From the IMG/VR virus record IMGVR_UViG_3300042298_000319, positions 1 to 64,000 of that record: a DNA stretch of 64,000 bases; one strand, written 5' to 3'. The notes beneath the pieces are model-generated. The model was not told where the DNA came from and ran no database searches. It was given only the letters and a program-made list of their open reading frames with translations. The stretch's first letter is position 1. Every line of letters starts with the position of its first letter. Origin of the DNA: a virus. Below, one piece after another: positions 57,806-64,000 of this stretch. Position numbers and translations under genes: made by a program.

Positions 57806-58453
57806 TTACTTCACATCATACTCTTTCCAGAATGCCGCACTAGCTCTTGCTAGTTTCTTGCTATCGGCAGTAGGATCATTTCCCCTTACTTCGGCAGTCT
57901 TGCATCGGGTCTTGAATGTCTCAAACTCTTTTTCCAGAAACTCAATCATCGCAAGAGTAGCTGCTCTGGTCTGCGTTTTCGGATTACGTCGAGCATACTC
58001 TCGCTTTGCCGCAGCTATCAGATCATCCATGCAATTCTTGCAATACTTGTTGACCAGATCACGTAAAGCAAAGATCACATTGTACTTAGCAAGATCATCG
58101 CGTTTCATCGCGCCGATAGCTTGCTGTGTGAAAGAATACGCATATGCGACGCCGATATTGACTACTTCTAGCGGCTTTGCATCCGGCGGCAGCTGGTCTA
58201 CTGGAATGTAATTCCCGTCGATTACTGCGTATTCAGTAGCTGGATTATTAGCCTCATACCGCTTACGAAAACCAGCTTTAAGCTGGTCAATGTCCTCTTT
58301 AGCGGGCTCTGTTAAAAAGTTTTTAATGTTATCTAAAGCATACGCGCCATTCTTTTTGAGAATGTCCGAGCTACCAGCTACTGAATAGCCGAAAGCCTCA
58401 AGGTCTTTGAAGGTTGATTCTACTGCTACTGCGATTTGGCTTTTCTTTGCCAT
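57806..58453 (-). CDS. Unknown-family protein, tandem paralogue 1
   Basis: A 215-residue soluble, mostly helical protein. It shares about 60% of positions by eye with the gene at 58674: LDNIKNFLTEPAKEDIDQLK, AVIDGNYIPVDQLPPDAK, NIGVAYAYSFTQQAIGAM, VNKYCKNC, and the ending RCKTAEVRGNDPTADSKKLA. Both begin MAKK and keep a Cys-x-x-Cys pair. No membrane segment and no enzyme motif I recognise. Own promoter and own terminator, so it is expressed on its own. Dosage or ligand change after duplication is likely. Confidence 0.7.
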   Translation of the reverse strand: MAKKSQIAVAVESTFKDLEAFGYSVAGSSDILKKNGAYALDNIKNFLTEPAKEDIDQLKAGFRKRYEANNPATEYAVIDGNYIPVDQLPPDAKPLEVVNIGVAYAYSFTQQAIGAMKRDDLAKYNVIFALRDLVNKYCKNCMDDLIAAAKREYARRNPKTQTRAATLAMIEFLEKEFETFKTRCKTAEVRGNDPTADSKKLARASAAFWKEYDVK

Positions 58454-58508
58454 GATAATGCCCCTTTGCGTAAGGATTAAACCGGCACTAATTTCATCCG
58501 GTAATTAT

Positions 58509-58538
58509 GTTATAGCTGATATCTAGCGAGAAAATCAA
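58509..58538 (-). promoter_or_regulatory. Promoter for the 57806 gene
   Basis: Minus strand TTGATT, an 18-bp spacer and TATAAC (or CTATAA at 17). The -10 region AGCTATAACATAATTA matches those before the genes at 58674 and 60077. Confidence 0.65.
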
Positions 58539-58541
58539 TGT

Positions 58542-58557
58542 TTCAGGCATGGGTGAA
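58542..58557. promoter_or_regulatory. TTCAGG-type palindrome upstream of the 57806 promoter
   Basis: TTCAGG to TGAA with a mismatched second arm. It lies just upstream of the -35 element on the minus strand. Confidence 0.5.
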
Positions 58558-58591
58558 TCGTTAATTAGCGCATGACGCACACGCGCTCTGG

Positions 58592-58629
58592 CACGCGCGC
58601 GAGGACAAATAACTGGTTTCAAACGCAGG
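58592..58629. repeat. Cassette repeat copy B
   Basis: CACGCGCGCGAGGACAAATA then ACTGGTTTCAAACGCAGG. Second copy of the element at 57728-57758, between the promoter block of the 57806 gene and the terminator of the 58674 gene. Confidence 0.75.
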
Positions 58630-58632
58630 GCG

Positions 58633-58668
58633 AAAAAAAACCCTGCCAACCTTTCGGCTGGCAGGGTT
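58633..58668 (-). terminator. Strong intrinsic terminator for the 58674 gene
   Basis: On the minus strand AACCCTGCCAGCC and GGTTGGCAGGGTT form a long stem with GAAA loop, followed by T7-8. Confidence 0.92.
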
Positions 58669-58673
58669 GAGTG

Positions 58674-59333
58674 TTACTGCTTGTTTAACATCTCATACTT
58701 GACCTTGAAAGCGATAATCGCTTCGCGTAAGGCCTTGCTGTCTGCGGTAGGATCGTTCCCTCTCGCCTCTGCTGTCTTGCAGCGCTGATTCCAAGCATCA
58801 AACTGCTTATCAAGGAACTCACCAAAAGCCAGCGTAGCAGCGCGTGTGGTTGATTCAGGATTGCGCTGCTTTTCTACCTTCCTTGCTGCTGCTTTCAAGT
58901 CTGACAAGCAGTTGAAGCAATACTTGTTTACCTTGTCACGCAGGTCTTGCAATATTTGATACTTGGGCAAATCCTCAGCCTTCAGCGCACCATATGCTTG
59001 CTGAGTGAACGAAAAGGCGTAAGCCACACCAATGTTGACGTTCTCCAGTACCTTAGCGTCAGCCGGTAGTTGATCGCGTGGTATGTAATTACCGTCAACG
59101 ACAGCGTAAGCAACATCGGGGTGAGTTTCACTGTAACGCTGACGAAAACCTTCTTTCAGTTCGCTGATTGCTTCCTTAGCCGGTTCGGTAAGAAAGTTTG
59201 CAATGTTATCCAAAGCCCAAGCCCCATCGAGGCGTGATGCGTCAGACTTTTTAGCCACGCTATAACCAAAGTCGCGGTAGGACTTGTACGACACTTCCTG
59301 TACTGCTAATGCAATGGCAGTTTTCTTAGCCAT
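58674..59333 (-). CDS. Unknown-family protein, tandem paralogue 2
   Basis: A 219-residue protein closely related to the 57806 product: LDNIANFLTEPAKEAISELK, AVVDGNYIPRDQLPADAK, VNIGVAYAFSFTQQAYGAL and RCKTAEARGNDPTADSKALR. The Cys-x-x-Cys (YCFNC) is kept, supporting a structural or metal role. Ribosome site AGGAG. Own promoter and terminator. Function unknown; strong isolated expression and duplication suggest a protein needed in high amount or for two targets. Confidence 0.7.
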   Translation of the reverse strand: MAKKTAIALAVQEVSYKSYRDFGYSVAKKSDASRLDGAWALDNIANFLTEPAKEAISELKEGFRQRYSETHPDVAYAVVDGNYIPRDQLPADAKVLENVNIGVAYAFSFTQQAYGALKAEDLPKYQILQDLRDKVNKYCFNCLSDLKAAARKVEKQRNPESTTRAATLAFGEFLDKQFDAWNQRCKTAEARGNDPTADSKALREAIIAFKVKYEMLNKQ

Positions 59334-59388
59334 GATATTGCTCCTTTATGTAGTTGATAAAAGGCCAGTATTTATCTGGCATAATTAT

Positions 59389-59417
59389 CTTTTAGCTGAC
59401 ACTACAGATAAAATCAA
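59389..59417 (-). promoter_or_regulatory. Promoter for the 58674 gene
   Basis: Minus strand TTGATT, about 17-bp spacer and TAAAAG, with the same flanking CAGC and ATAATTATG as the paralogue's promoter. The -10 is weaker. Confidence 0.6.
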
Positions 59418-59420
59418 CGT

Positions 59421-59437
59421 TTCAGGATAGGCTGAAC
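59421..59437. promoter_or_regulatory. TTCAGG-type palindrome upstream of the 58674 promoter
   Basis: TTCAGG and CTGAAC arms with a 5-base centre, adjacent to the -35. Same placement as at 58542. Confidence 0.55.
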
Positions 59438-59471
59438 CGTTGGCGTGCGCGCTTGCGCCCGCGCCCTGACC

Positions 59472-59503
59472 CACGCGCGACGACACATAACTGGTTTCAA
59501 ACG
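59472..59503. repeat. Cassette repeat copy C
   Basis: CACGCGCGACGACACATAAC then TGGTTTCAAACG. Third copy of the element seen at 57728 and 58592. Confidence 0.7.
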
Positions 59504-59504
59504 A

Positions 59505-59530
59505 ACAAAAAGAAGGGGGCCGAAGCCCCC
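59505..59530 (-). terminator. Intrinsic terminator for the 59535 gene
   Basis: On the minus strand GGGGGC, loop TTCG, GCCCCC then TTCTTTTT. Same stem sequence as the two repeat hairpins at 59729 and 60056, but here with a T-run. Confidence 0.85.
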
Positions 59531-59534
59531 TCGA

Positions 59535-59708
59535 TCAGTCGTTGTACATGTTGTCGTACTCATGCACCTTCCGGCCTTCCTTCCACAGTTCCACATACAG
59601 ATAGTGGCGCGTGAGCAGATGGAACAGCGAGACAGCGTCAAGATACTTATCGCAGTAGAAGCTGCGGATGATGCCGTCGGTTTCTTGAATAGCAACTTTG
59701 TAGTCCAT
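59535..59708 (-). CDS. 57-aa protein of unknown function
   Basis: ATG at 59708 with a GAAAGGAAA site and a stop just before the terminator. Sequence DYKVAIQETDGIIRSFYCDK then AVSLFHLLTRHYLYVELWKE is alpha/beta and soluble. No recognised family. The flanking hairpin-plus-ribosome-site repeat supports expression. Confidence 0.65.
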   Translation of the reverse strand: MDYKVAIQETDGIIRSFYCDKYLDAVSLFHLLTRHYLYVELWKEGRKVHEYDNMYND

Positions 59709-59712
59709 GGTA

Positions 59713-59744
59713 TTTCCTTTCGAAGTGAGGGGGCCGAAGCCCCC
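59713..59744. repeat. 32-bp direct repeat: hairpin plus ribosome site (copy 1)
   Basis: Identical to 60040-60071. On the minus strand it reads GGGGGC-TTCG-GCCCCC, TCACTTCGAAAGGAAA, so each copy ends one gene with a hairpin and supplies the ribosome site of the next. No T-run, so read-through is likely. Confidence 0.9.
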
Positions 59745-59750
59745 GGTGGT

Positions 59751-60035
59751 TTAGCGTTGCAGCATGAAGCGGGCGAGTACTAGCATTGCACCTACACCAT
59801 TGTTGCCATCCATATCATTAGCAATTAGGTAAGCATCACTATCTATGATGTAGCGTGGCGCCGACCAATACTCTGGGCCGTCGTCACCGTGCCGTGCTAT
59901 TACTGAGTCGTTGCAGGTGTACCAATCAAGCAAACCCCTATCACTGTGCATCGAGCCGATGTATTCACAAGCCTCACAATCGTGAGTCCATTTAGAATGC
60001 ATAGCCTTTCCTCTCAGAATGCGTGTAGAGCGCAT
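59751..60035 (-). CDS. 94-aa Cys/Trp-containing protein
   Basis: Start may be ATG 60035 (inside the repeat unit) or ATG 60002 behind GAGAGG (83 aa). Contains HSKWTHDCEACEYIGSMHSD, then DWYTCNDSVIARHGDDGPEY, with Cys-x-x-Cys and a later Cys that could bind metal. No known family. Lies between the two hairpin repeats. Confidence 0.6.
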   Translation of the reverse strand: MRSTRILRGKAMHSKWTHDCEACEYIGSMHSDRGLLDWYTCNDSVIARHGDDGPEYWSAPRYIIDSDAYLIANDMDGNNGVGAMLVLARFMLQR

Positions 60036-60039
60036 TGTC

Positions 60040-60071
60040 TTTCCTTTCGAAGTGAGGGGGCCGAAGCCCCC
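60040..60071. repeat. 32-bp direct repeat: hairpin plus ribosome site (copy 2)
   Basis: Second copy of the element at 59713-59744, perfect over 32 bp, lying between the 60077 and 59751 genes. Confidence 0.9.
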
Positions 60072-60076
60072 ATTAG

Positions 60077-60307
60077 TTAGAAGCGTGCGCCGAGTAAGCG
60101 TCCGCGTTTGCCGATCAGTACAGTTGCACCAACCGGGTAGCACTTAGCCCAACCAAGTGCGTCGTCGTAGTCACGAGCAAACCGTACTGACTCGATGCTT
60201 TCCCACCGCGCGACTACTACGTAGCAGGTTAAGCGATACCACAATGTCCGTATTGGATGGGCATTGAGATTAGCTTTGGTGAATTTGAATAACAGCTTCT
60301 TTGCCAT
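60077..60307 (-). CDS. 76-aa basic protein, first gene of the 60.3-kb promoter
   Basis: A basic protein (AKKLLFKFTKANLNAHPIRT, LWYRLTCYVVVARWESI) with CGAAAGG at the ribosome site. It ends RGRLLGARF. No recognised family. The first gene of the minus arm nearest the divergent region, so one of the earliest expressed. Confidence 0.65.
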   Translation of the reverse strand: MAKKLLFKFTKANLNAHPIRTLWYRLTCYVVVARWESIESVRFARDYDDALGWAKCYPVGATVLIGKRGRLLGARF

Positions 60308-60637
60308 GATGTACCTTTCGGATCAGGTTATACGATACGGGTTCGCATCGCATGATTATCTTATAGCCGACATATCCCCCATATGTAAAGTTTCCGCCCG
60401 CGACCCCACCGTACCGCCACCCCCCAGAATGCGTGCAGGTACCATCGCGCGCCCATACTCTCGGATACGCACAAACGACACCACCAAATCCAAATTACTG
60501 ATCCAAACCCCCCTTTCAATCATCCCCATGACACAGCCCACCCGTCATGTCACAGCCTTCTATCTAACATTTCTTTCGCCTAAACAAAAAATATTTCACA
60601 AAAATTTTCCAAAACTTAGTTGCTAATTTAACAAGCA
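60308..60637. other. Divergent control region
   Basis: No gene can be supported in the roughly 390 bp between the 60307 start and the terminase operon. It holds a minus-strand promoter at its left end and a plus-strand promoter at its right end. The middle is C-rich on the plus strand (for example near 60400-60425 and 60500-60520) and then AT-rich (60580-60635). This is the early/late transcription divide. Confidence 0.6.
60360..60389 (-). promoter_or_regulatory. Promoter for the 60077-59535 genes
   Basis: Minus strand TTTACA, 18-bp spacer, TATAAG. The -10 context GGCTATAAGATAATCATG matches the promoters at 58509 and 59389. Confidence 0.6.
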
Positions 60638-60665
60638 TTTACAACTGAGCAATACCTGCTATATT
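60638..60665 (+). promoter_or_regulatory. Promoter for the terminase/portal operon
   Basis: TTTACA, a 16-bp spacer and TATATT, about 33 bp before the small-terminase ATG. It fits a sigma70-type promoter. Confidence 0.6.
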
Positions 60666-60698
60666 CCACGTTATTCTGTTAGGCCACAGAAAGCCGAT

Positions 60699-61262
60699 AT
60701 GAATACACTTCTACCCGACATCGAGGATGACATTCCTCTCCCAGCCTCAGCTACTGAGGCAATGCCTGACCTCACCCCGCAAGAAGAGATTGAGATGCGG
60801 GCGCGTACTATTAAGTTAGTCGCTGATCTAAACAACAAATCTATCGAGCCATCGTCTGAGCATATTAATCAGGCAAGAGAGCTTGCACATCAGATGGTGC
60901 ATAACCCCGCGCACCGCCCAGACTTTGCTAAGTACCCAAACGAGGTCATGGCTTATCTGGCGGGCATGGTGGCGCAGAGCAACTGCATGATCGTTGAAGA
61001 GCTGTCTGATCTGAAACTATATGTAGTTAACAAGCTAGTCGCTGAAATTGAGAACGCCAAAGACCCCAAAGCGAGGATTGCGGCGCTATCGAAGCTTGGC
61101 GAAGTCGATGGTGTTGATGCGTTTAAGCGTCGTTCTGAAGTAACTCACAAGATAATGAGTATTGAAGAGGTCGAAAAAGAGCTGCTTGAGACGCTAAATA
61201 CGTTGGAAGATCAGGTTATCGACGTGGAAGTACGCGAAACGGGGGCGGGACTTGGCACTTGA
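60699..61262 (+). CDS. Putative terminase small subunit
   Basis: A 187-residue helical protein directly before the large terminase gene, overlapping it by 11 bp. Acidic N-terminus, central helices (EEIEMRARTIKLVADLNNKS, RPDFAKYPNEVMAYLAGMVA) and a C-terminal charged helix. Small terminases recognise packaging sites and are poorly conserved, so this call rests on position and helical layout. It also carries the terminase operon's start. Confidence 0.65.
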   Translation: MNTLLPDIEDDIPLPASATEAMPDLTPQEEIEMRARTIKLVADLNNKSIEPSSEHINQARELAHQMVHNPAHRPDFAKYPNEVMAYLAGMVAQSNCMIVEELSDLKLYVVNKLVAEIENAKDPKARIAALSKLGEVDGVDAFKRRSEVTHKIMSIEEVEKELLETLNTLEDQVIDVEVRETGAGLGT

Positions 61263-62778
61263 TGCACTAAGACTATCTACCGCAGACATAAATAAGCTGC
61301 GTGCTAGGCTTCCCACCATGCCGGAGAAGCAAAAACGGCGTACTGCCGAGCTATTAAAGAAGTACAGAGAAGAAGTAACCCGCGAAATAGGCAAAGAATC
61401 GTTCTTAGACTTCGTAAAACACGTCTATCCGGGCTATAAAGTGGGCCCACACCACTATAGACTGGCAAAAATCTTCGAAGAAATTGCTTCTGGGGCGAAA
61501 AAACGGGTGATTGTGAACATCGCCCCCCGCCACGGCAAGTCAGAACTCATCTCATACCTCGCTCCAGCGTGGTTTTTGGGCAAATACCCGCAAAAGAAGG
61601 TCATTATGGCCTCACATACCGCTGATTTGGCGGTGCAGTTCGGTCGAAGAGTGCGAAACTTGGTTGGATCGGAGGCATACCGTGACATTTTTCCGCAGAT
61701 TGAGCTACAGGCGGACTCAAAGAGTGCGTCTAGGTGGGGAACCAATTTCAACGGGGAGTATTTTGCTATCGGTGTTGGCGGTGCTCTTGCTGGTCGTGGT
61801 GCTGACCTATTTATTATTGACGACCCCCATTCTGAGCAAGAGGCAAAACTGGGACGACCCGAAGTGTTTCTACCAGCGTGGGAATGGTTTCAGTCAGGAC
61901 CAATCCAGCGACTTATGCCGGGTGGGGCGATTATTGTAGTGATGACCAGATGGAGCAAACTTGATCTCACTGGGCAAATTATTACGCAGATGGAGCGTAG
62001 CGAGGATGTGGATCGCTGGGAAGTGGTGGAGTTCCCGGCAATCGATGAGAACGACCAACCTCTCTGGCCCGAATTCTGGCCGCTTGAGGAGCTGCTGGCG
62101 AAAAAGGCATCACTGGATATTCGATACTGGAATGCTCAGTACATGCAGCAGCCAACGTCGGAAGAAGGAGCGTTAATAAAACGTGAGTGGTGGCAGATGT
62201 GGGACAAAGACGACCCGCCACACTGTGAATTTACGATCATGAGCTTGGATGCGGCACAAGAAGCCAACAACCGCTCTGACTACAACGCCTTAACAACGTG
62301 GGGCGTGTTTTACAACGAGGAAGTAAACAACTACAACATCATCTTGCTTAACTCTATTAAGAGACGTATGGAGTACCCGGAGTTAAAACAGTTGGTGTTG
62401 GATGAGTACCGTGAATGGGAACCCGACTCATTCATCGTGGAGAAGAAGTCTTCTGGTTCCGTGTTGTATCAGGAGATGAGGCGTATGGGTGTGCCGATAC
62501 AAGAGTTCACACCGGGCAAGGGGCAAGACAAGATTTCTCGCGTTAACGCTGTTTCTTCACTGTTTCACAGTGGTGTGGTGTGGGCGCCGCACCGACGCTG
62601 GGCGATGGAGGTTATTGAAGAGTGTAATGACTTTCCGTCTGGCATAAATGACGACTTGGTGGACTCGACTACGCTGGCTCTGCTCCGCTTCCGGCAAGGT
62701 GGGTTTATACGACTGCATAACGACGAACCTGAAGAAATTCAGCTGTTTAAGTCGAAGAGGCATAGAGGATATTACTGA
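61252..62778 (+). CDS. Terminase large subunit
   Basis: A 508-residue packaging motor. Walker A APRHGKSE at 91-98, Walker B LFIIDDPHSE with Asp190-Asp191, and the C-terminal nuclease: Asp333 in SLDAAQE, FIVEKKSSG, and DDLVDSTTLALL near 472. This matches the Terminase_6 type. Start appears to be TTG 61252, 11 bp inside the small-subunit gene, with GGGGGCGGGA upstream. It cuts and drives DNA into the prohead. The portal starts on its last base (TGATG). Confidence 0.92.
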   Translation: MALDALRLSTADINKLRARLPTMPEKQKRRTAELLKKYREEVTREIGKESFLDFVKHVYPGYKVGPHHYRLAKIFEEIASGAKKRVIVNIAPRHGKSELISYLAPAWFLGKYPQKKVIMASHTADLAVQFGRRVRNLVGSEAYRDIFPQIELQADSKSASRWGTNFNGEYFAIGVGGALAGRGADLFIIDDPHSEQEAKLGRPEVFLPAWEWFQSGPIQRLMPGGAIIVVMTRWSKLDLTGQIITQMERSEDVDRWEVVEFPAIDENDQPLWPEFWPLEELLAKKASLDIRYWNAQYMQQPTSEEGALIKREWWQMWDKDDPPHCEFTIMSLDAAQEANNRSDYNALTTWGVFYNEEVNNYNIILLNSIKRRMEYPELKQLVLDEYREWEPDSFIVEKKSSGSVLYQEMRRMGVPIQEFTPGKGQDKISRVNAVSSLFHSGVVWAPHRRWAMEVIEECNDFPSGINDDLVDSTTLALLRFRQGGFIRLHNDEPEEIQLFKSKRHRGYY

Positions 62779-64000
62779 TGAGCATCGAAAAAGGATTGTA
62801 TGCAGCCCCGCAGGGGTTAGGGCAGGCCGTGATGGAGCCTGATTTAGAGATTGAGATTGAAGACCCAGAAGCAGTCAGACTGCGAACTGAAGGCCTAGAG
62901 ATTGACATTGAGCCGAAAGAAATGGACGACGAGGACTTTGAAGCTAACTTAGCTGAAGAGTTACCTGAGTCAATTCTGTCGCAGCTTGCGGGCGATTTGA
63001 TTGAAGATTATGAAGAGGACGTAGCCAGCCGTAAGGATTGGATACAGACGTACGTTGATGGCCTTGACCTTTTGGGGATGAAGCTTGAAGAACGGACAGA
63101 ACCTTGGGCGGGTGCTTGTGGAGTTACACACCCTCTTCTCGCAGAAGCACTCGTCAAATTCCAGTCGGAAACGATCATGGAAACTTTCCCGGCTGCTGGG
63201 CCGGTTAAGACGAAAATTATCGGTAAAGAGACTCCTGAAAAGAAAGAGGCGTCTGAACGCGTCAGAGACGATATGAATTATCGTCTGACAGAAGAAATGC
63301 CTGAATATCGCCCTGAACATGAGCGTATGTTGTGGGGTTTGGGCCTGTCAGGTAACGCGTTTAAAAAGGTTTATTTTGACCCGTCCTTGGGTCGACAGAC
63401 TTCAATCTATGTGCCCGCTGAAGACGTAGTTGTACCGTACGGCACATCAAGTCTTAGAACAGCAGAACGTGTCACACATGTGATGCGTAAGACTGAGAAT
63501 GAGATTAGAAAGCTGCAAGTCGATGGGTTCTATCGTGATATTGATTTAGGCGAACCGATAGACACTATTGAAGAAGTAGAGAAGAAAATCGCAGAGAAGA
63601 TGGGCTTCCGCGCTACTACGGACAGCCGATACAAGCTTCTTGAGATGCAGGTAGATTTAGACTTGCCGGGGTATGAGGATGAGGACGAAGATGGTGAAGA
63701 GACAGGCATTAAACTGCCTTACATCATTACTATCGATAAACATAGTCAGAAAATTCTGGCTATTCGCCGTAATTGGAAGCCTACAGACAAGCTAAAGCAT
63801 AAGCGTACGCACTTCGTTCACTACGGTTACATCCCCGGCTTTGGCTTCTATTGCTTCGGGTTTATTCACTTAATCGGCGCGTACGCGAAGAGCGGTACTT
63901 CGATCCTAAGACAGCTCGTAGACGCAGGCACTTTGTCTAACCTGCCGGGCGGTTTGAAAGCCCGTGGGATGCGTATTAAAGGCGACGACACGCCGATTTC
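62778..64000 (+). CDS. Portal protein, P22-like (truncated at right edge)
   Basis: Frame open from ATG 62778 to the window end: 407 codons, no stop. An acidic N-terminus is followed by the core TEPWAGACGVTHPLLAEALV, EMPEYRPEHERMLWGLGLSG and NAFKKVYFDPSLGRQTSIYV. The end HLIGAYAKSGTSILRQLVDA then GTLSNLPGGLKARGMRIKGD matches P22-type portals in aquatic phages (from memory). It forms the dodecameric vertex ring. More than 100 residues may be missing. Confidence 0.85.
   Translation, partial: MSIEKGLYAAPQGLGQAVMEPDLEIEIEDPEAVRLRTEGLEIDIEPKEMDDEDFEANLAEELPESILSQLAGDLIEDYEEDVASRKDWIQTYVDGLDLLGMKLEERTEPWAGACGVTHPLLAEALVKFQSETIMETFPAAGPVKTKIIGKETPEKKEASERVRDDMNYRLTEEMPEYRPEHERMLWGLGLSGNAFKKVYFDPSLGRQTSIYVPAEDVVVPYGTSSLRTAERVTHVMRKTENEIRKLQVDGFYRDIDLGEPIDTIEEVEKKIAEKMGFRATTDSRYKLLEMQVDLDLPGYEDEDEDGEETGIKLPYIITIDKHSQKILAIRRNWKPTDKLKHKRTHFVHYGYIPGFGFYCFGFIHLIGAYAKSGTSILRQLVDAGTLSNLPGGLKARGMRIKGDDTPI

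Noticed and set aside
60264-60626. 120-aa plus-strand frame in the divergent region
   Set aside because: It starts inside the 60077 gene on the opposite strand, crosses a promoter, and has Pro/Thr-rich shadow-like composition. No ribosome site.
1-64000. tRNA, rRNA, integrase or attachment sites
   Set aside because: I looked for tRNA-like cloverleafs and recombinase motifs and saw none I could support. A temperate life cycle has no evidence here.

Overview
The window is a contiguous piece of a tailed double-stranded DNA bacteriophage, not cellular chromosome. It holds terminase, portal, a Mu gpT-like capsid protein, head-tail adaptors, tail fibres, a lysis cassette, internal virion proteins, and a phage replication set with family-A DNA polymerase, primase-helicase, SNF2 helicase and RecB-like nuclease. 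I see no tape-measure, tail-tube, sheath or baseplate genes. A T7/P22-style adaptor, a nozzle-like protein and large ejection-type proteins are present instead, so a podovirus-like particle of at least 64 kb is the best reading. I saw no integrase, tRNA or rRNA. Mixed composition and the many Gly/Lys-rich small proteins recall aquatic phages, but the host cannot be named from the sequence. The portal gene runs off the right edge, and the tail of a small gene starts the left edge 8 bp inside the GroES-like gene. The genome therefore continues past both edges and may be circularly permuted.

Layout: (1) 1-3.5 kb (+): GroES-like co-chaperonin, scaffold-like protein, decoration-type protein, major capsid protein and a strong terminator. 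(2) 3.6-9.6 kb (+): small structural or unknown proteins, several sharing a Gly/Lys-rich C-terminal motif, plus head-tail adaptors and a zinc-finger protein. (3) 9.6-16.4 kb (+): fibre/adhesin region with a duplicated [fibre + polyglycine adhesin] pair and a highly repetitive protein. (4) 16.4-18.8 kb (+): membrane proteins, 3-TM holin, a 24-aa membrane peptide, T4-type endolysin and nested Rz/Rz1 spanins. (5) 18.8-36.9 kb (+): S74-processed tail fibre, nozzle-like protein, internal virion proteins and a 2348-residue polyvalent protein with MORN repeats and an HExxH motif.

(6) 36.9-60.3 kb (-): the replication and takeover genes, read convergently with the structural genes. Primase-helicase, HTH protein, a secreted Cys-rich 50-aa peptide, helicase, nuclease and polymerase come first. 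A dense run of very small genes joined by ATGA/GTGA overlaps follows, then a MoxR-type ATPase, a VWA metallopeptidase-like protein and a DUF3150-like partner. Last come more small genes and two tandem paralogues of unknown function. This arm carries near-consensus sigma70 promoters, intrinsic terminators, repeated palindromes, and a roughly 600-bp non-coding region rich in GAACA/TGTTC. (7) 60.3-64 kb (+): divergent promoter region, then small-terminase candidate, large terminase and portal.

The minus arm probably acts early (replication, host modification) and the plus arm late (packaging, virion, lysis). The boundaries are the divergent region at 60.3-60.7 kb and the stop-to-stop junction at 36,860. 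Functions given here rest on motifs and family resemblance read by eye. No database search was run.
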